A DNA stretch of 64,000 nucleotides from GMQP-bins7 sp963776565. GTDB taxonomy: Bacteria; Actinomycetota; Thermoleophilia; Gaiellales; Gaiellaceae. Shown piece by piece: positions 62,215 through 64,000 of the stretch. The DNA is taken from NCBI GenBank assembly GCA_963776565.1, contig CAVZNF010000015.1:1-64000 (forward strand), in the 5' to 3' direction. Positions within the stretch are counted from its first letter, which is position 1. The number at the start of each line of letters is the position of its first letter. Both the position numbers and the translations under genes were made by a program. The notes under the pieces are model-generated. The model saw nothing but the letters and a program-made list of their open reading frames with translations. It was not told the origin of the DNA and made no database searches.

Positions 62215-62298
62215 CCGGAAACCGTACAGCTCCGCGCGCCGCGTCGAGGAAGGGCGGCCGACCCAAGGAGCCGCCCTTCCTTTCCCGCACGCCATGTG

Positions 62299-62595
62299 TC
62301 AGGACTGCGCGACGGGCGGCTCGGCAAGCGCCGCGGGGCGCTCCGAGAACGCCTGCTCGGCATCGACCGGGTAGCAGGTGTTGACGCTCGAGTCTCCGAG
62401 CACCGCGTCGACGTAGTCCTGAAGAGACGCCACCGAGTCGGACTCCCAGAGGCACGTCACTTGGGTGTGATCGAGGCTGGGATAGAACTGGAGAACGCGT
62501 GTGCCATGCGGCGCTCCTTCGTTCGCCATGAGCTGCTGCCCGCGCGCGAACGCCGCCTGGGGATCCGTGATGTCGTGGAGGACGACTGTGTACAT
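62299..62595 (-). CDS. Small protein of unknown function, probable ferredoxin-like alpha/beta fold
   Basis: 98 residues: MYTVVLHDITDPQAAFARGQ, then THVTC-like strand TQVTCLWESDSVASLQDYVD and NTCYPVDAEQAFS. The strand-helix-strand order with a repeated amphipathic helix suggests a dimeric alpha/beta-barrel (as in DUF4242 or antibiotic-monooxygenase-like proteins). No family is claimed. Divergent from a TetR gene with a palindrome between them, so it is probably the TetR target. Confidence 0.7.
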   Translation of the reverse strand: MYTVVLHDITDPQAAFARGQQLMANEGAPHGTRVLQFYPSLDHTQVTCLWESDSVASLQDYVDAVLGDSSVNTCYPVDAEQAFSERPAALAEPPVAQS

Positions 62596-62619
62596 GGCAT
62601 CTCCTTTCGAGACACGTTA

Positions 62620-62638
62620 CGTTACGTGTATCGTAACG
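62620..62638. promoter_or_regulatory. TetR operator in the 62.6-kb divergon
   Basis: CGTTACG-TGTAT-CGTAACG is a perfect 7-bp inverted repeat between the divergent starts at 62595 and 62659; a further ACGTTACGTTACG run adjoins it. Fits a TetR dimer site. Confidence 0.75.
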
Positions 62639-62658
62639 CGTACCGATAAGATGTCAAG

Positions 62659-63287
62659 ATGGGTCGCCCGCGAGAGCACTCGGAGCAAACCCGTGCAGCG
62701 CTCCGCGCCGCGGCTGAACGTCTCGTGGCCGAGGGCGGACCAGCTGCGCTGTCCGTTCGGGCAGTCGCCCGCGAAGCGGGAACCACGACGCGCGCGGTCT
62801 ACAGCCTCTTCGGGTCGAAGGAGGCACTTCTCGTCGATGCCCTCGCCAGAGATGCTTTCGAGTTCCTCTATGAGGAGATCGACGCACTACCCGAGACCGA
62901 CGACCCGTCGCCGATCTCATCGCCGTCGGTGTGAGCGCGTTCCGAAGGCTCGTGCTCGAGCATCCTGCGGCGTACCGAATCGCCTTTCAGCGCGTCGTGC
63001 CGAGCCTCGATCCAGGCCCGGAGCTGACGGACGCGCGGAGTCGCGCGTGGAGCCAACTACAGGCGAAGGTCCGGCGGCTCGAGGAAGCAAACCTCCTGGG
63101 CGAACGATCCGTTCAGGAGGCGGCTGTGGTGTTCAACGCCATGCTGGAAGGCCTTGCGAACGCCGAACTGCGTGGATCCGTATTTCGAAATCTGCCCGAA
63201 GGTGACGAGGCAACGGCGTGGCATGACGCACTGGCAACGGTCATCGCCGGCTTCGCTGGAGGGAAGCGGCAACAACACCCTGACTAG
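62659..63287 (+). CDS. TetR/AcrR-family transcriptional regulator (one frameshift)
   Basis: About 209 residues. The helix-turn-helix is residues 10-57 (TRAALRAAAERLVAEGGPAA, LSVRAVAREAGTTTRAVYSLFGSKEALL). The frame breaks near 62908 and resumes ADLIAVGVSAFRRLVLEHPAAY; here one base is missing (or two are extra), unlike the other breaks in the window. The ligand domain includes VVFNAMLEGLANAELRG. The stop shares CTAG with the convergent ligase gene. Confidence 0.85.
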
Positions 63288-64000
63288 AGCTGCGCCGCAT
63301 GCTGCCGCGCCTGTTCTGCGCGGTGCTCCTGATCGGTGCGTGGCAGGCCGAGCGCGAGCCCCGCCGCGACCCACACGGTGAACGCGATCCAGTGGATGCC
63401 GATGACGTCCGTCTGCAGGGCGATCACGAGCACGGTGGCGAATGCTGCGGCCAGCCACGCCTCTCTGCGCCACAGACCCGCTAGCACGGCGAGGCTCCAC
63501 AGGACGAACGCGAGGACACCCGCCACTCCGGCATCGACACCGAGCTCCGTGTACGTCGACTCGCCGGCGCGGATCTCGACCCCGGTCCGCTTCGCCACGA
63601 CACCCGCATTGCCGAGGCCGTACCCCTGCGGATGGTGGATCACGACACGAATCCCGTCGCGCAGGTTCCGCCAGTGGCTCTCCGTCGAGGACTCGTCGCC
63701 CGCGAACGGATCGCCGCTCGTGCCGCCTTGCTGCTGCGCGTTCTCGCGGAGCCACTCGAGCTCCTCCGGCGTGTAGCTCGTCGACGGCCCGATCGACGGA
63801 TAGACGGAGAGGAAGAGCGCGCCAGCCGCGACTGAGGCAGCCGCGAGCACCGCCGGCGCGATCCGGCGTTGCGCGAGCGCGAGCACGACGAGACCGAACG
63901 CGAGCGCGGCGAGCGCGGCGCGTGTGTGCGTAAAGAGCAGCGCGACGTAGAGCAGGAGCGCCAGAAGACCCCACCACCATCGAAACGGCCGGCTGACGAC
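63284..64000 (-). CDS. O-antigen ligase/polymerase family membrane protein (5-prime end outside window)
   Basis: The last 238 codons are visible and the reading frame is open to the window edge. Hydrophobic helices surround a large outer loop (about 50-110 from the GTG at 63886) with STESHWRNLRDGIRVVIHHP and GYGLGNAGVV, the Wzy_C pattern with its conserved Arg and His. Helices LGVDAGVAGVLAFVLWSL and FATVLVIALQTDVIGIHWIAF follow. Such proteins join glycan to lipid or polymerise it on the outer face of the membrane. Confidence 0.8.
   Translation of the reverse strand, partial: VVSRPFRWWWGLLALLLYVALLFTHTRAALAALAFGLVVLALAQRRIAPAVLAAASVAAGALFLSVYPSIGPSTSYTPEELEWLRENAQQQGGTSGDPFAGDESSTESHWRNLRDGIRVVIHHPQGYGLGNAGVVAKRTGVEIRAGESTYTELGVDAGVAGVLAFVLWSLAVLAGLWRREAWLAAAFATVLVIALQTDVIGIHWIAFTVWVAAGLALGLPRTDQEHRAEQARQHAAQL

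Overview
The window is a high-GC chromosome segment that reads as a free-living, probably deep-branching actinobacterium; a Thermoleophilia/Gaiellales-type organism would fit. This is inferred from gene content: a MarP-like CvpA-trypsin protease, a deazaflavin/F420-type nitroreductase-fold protein, PhoP boxes made of 11-bp GTTCACC repeats as in Streptomyces, GTG starts and dense 1- or 4-bp gene overlaps. No rRNA is present to settle it. No CRISPR array, transposase, integrase or replication origin was seen.

1-8.3 kb: lon with an HxlR regulator, a class-A beta-lactamase-like serine hydrolase, dinB, then a minus-strand amino-acid or hydroxyacid run (class V aminotransferase, SnoaL-like protein, 2-hydroxyacid dehydrogenase, DDAH-like hydrolase). 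8.3-15.8 kb: a branched-chain amino-acid ABC operon, livK-hairpin-livHMGF, next to a DppA D-aminopeptidase, an SDR and a cupin. 15.8-19.4 kb: a heavily structured 516-bp intergenic region, a homocysteine methyltransferase/MTHF reductase fusion, a membrane serine protease and tRNA-Asp(GUC).

19.4-23.7 kb: an island-like stretch. It starts at tRNA-Asp and ends at an exact 20-bp copy of part of that tRNA. It carries an alpha/beta hydrolase, an NADP oxidoreductase, a GntR regulator with its operator and divergent membrane protein (this pair lies between two 25-bp direct repeats), and a SnoaL-like gene. 23.8-37 kb: mixed metabolic genes (HAD, cupins, GFA, an NrtR-type Nudix regulator, an array of three related MDR oxidoreductases one of which has lost its middle, an HDAC-like amidohydrolase, LtrA, a zinc metallopeptidase broken by six frameshifts, a Rieske oxygenase).

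37-48 kb: a phosphate island with a DUF47-PiT low-affinity transporter, polyphosphate kinase, a SixA-like phosphatase, pstA, pstC, pstS, phoU, pstB, a soluble PhoR-like kinase and a divergent PhoP-like regulator. Three PHO boxes of three 11-bp repeats each sit before pstB, before pstS and between phoR and phoP. 48-55.9 kb: a ClC channel, a MarR-MFS pair, and a polyamine transporter whose ATPase (potA) converges on potDBC, with an XRE-cupin regulator. 55.9-64 kb: a family 1 glycosyltransferase, haloalkane dehalogenase, korAB, infA, cspA, a VOC protein, a TetR divergon and a partial O-antigen ligase.

Two cross-cutting points. First, about twenty reading-frame breaks occur in otherwise conserved genes, and nearly all are of the one-extra-base type, which suggests unpolished sequence. 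Second, two distant copies of an approximately 80-nt element (15.8 and 61.1 kb) show two hairpins with compensatory base changes. That element is the best candidate here for something undescribed.
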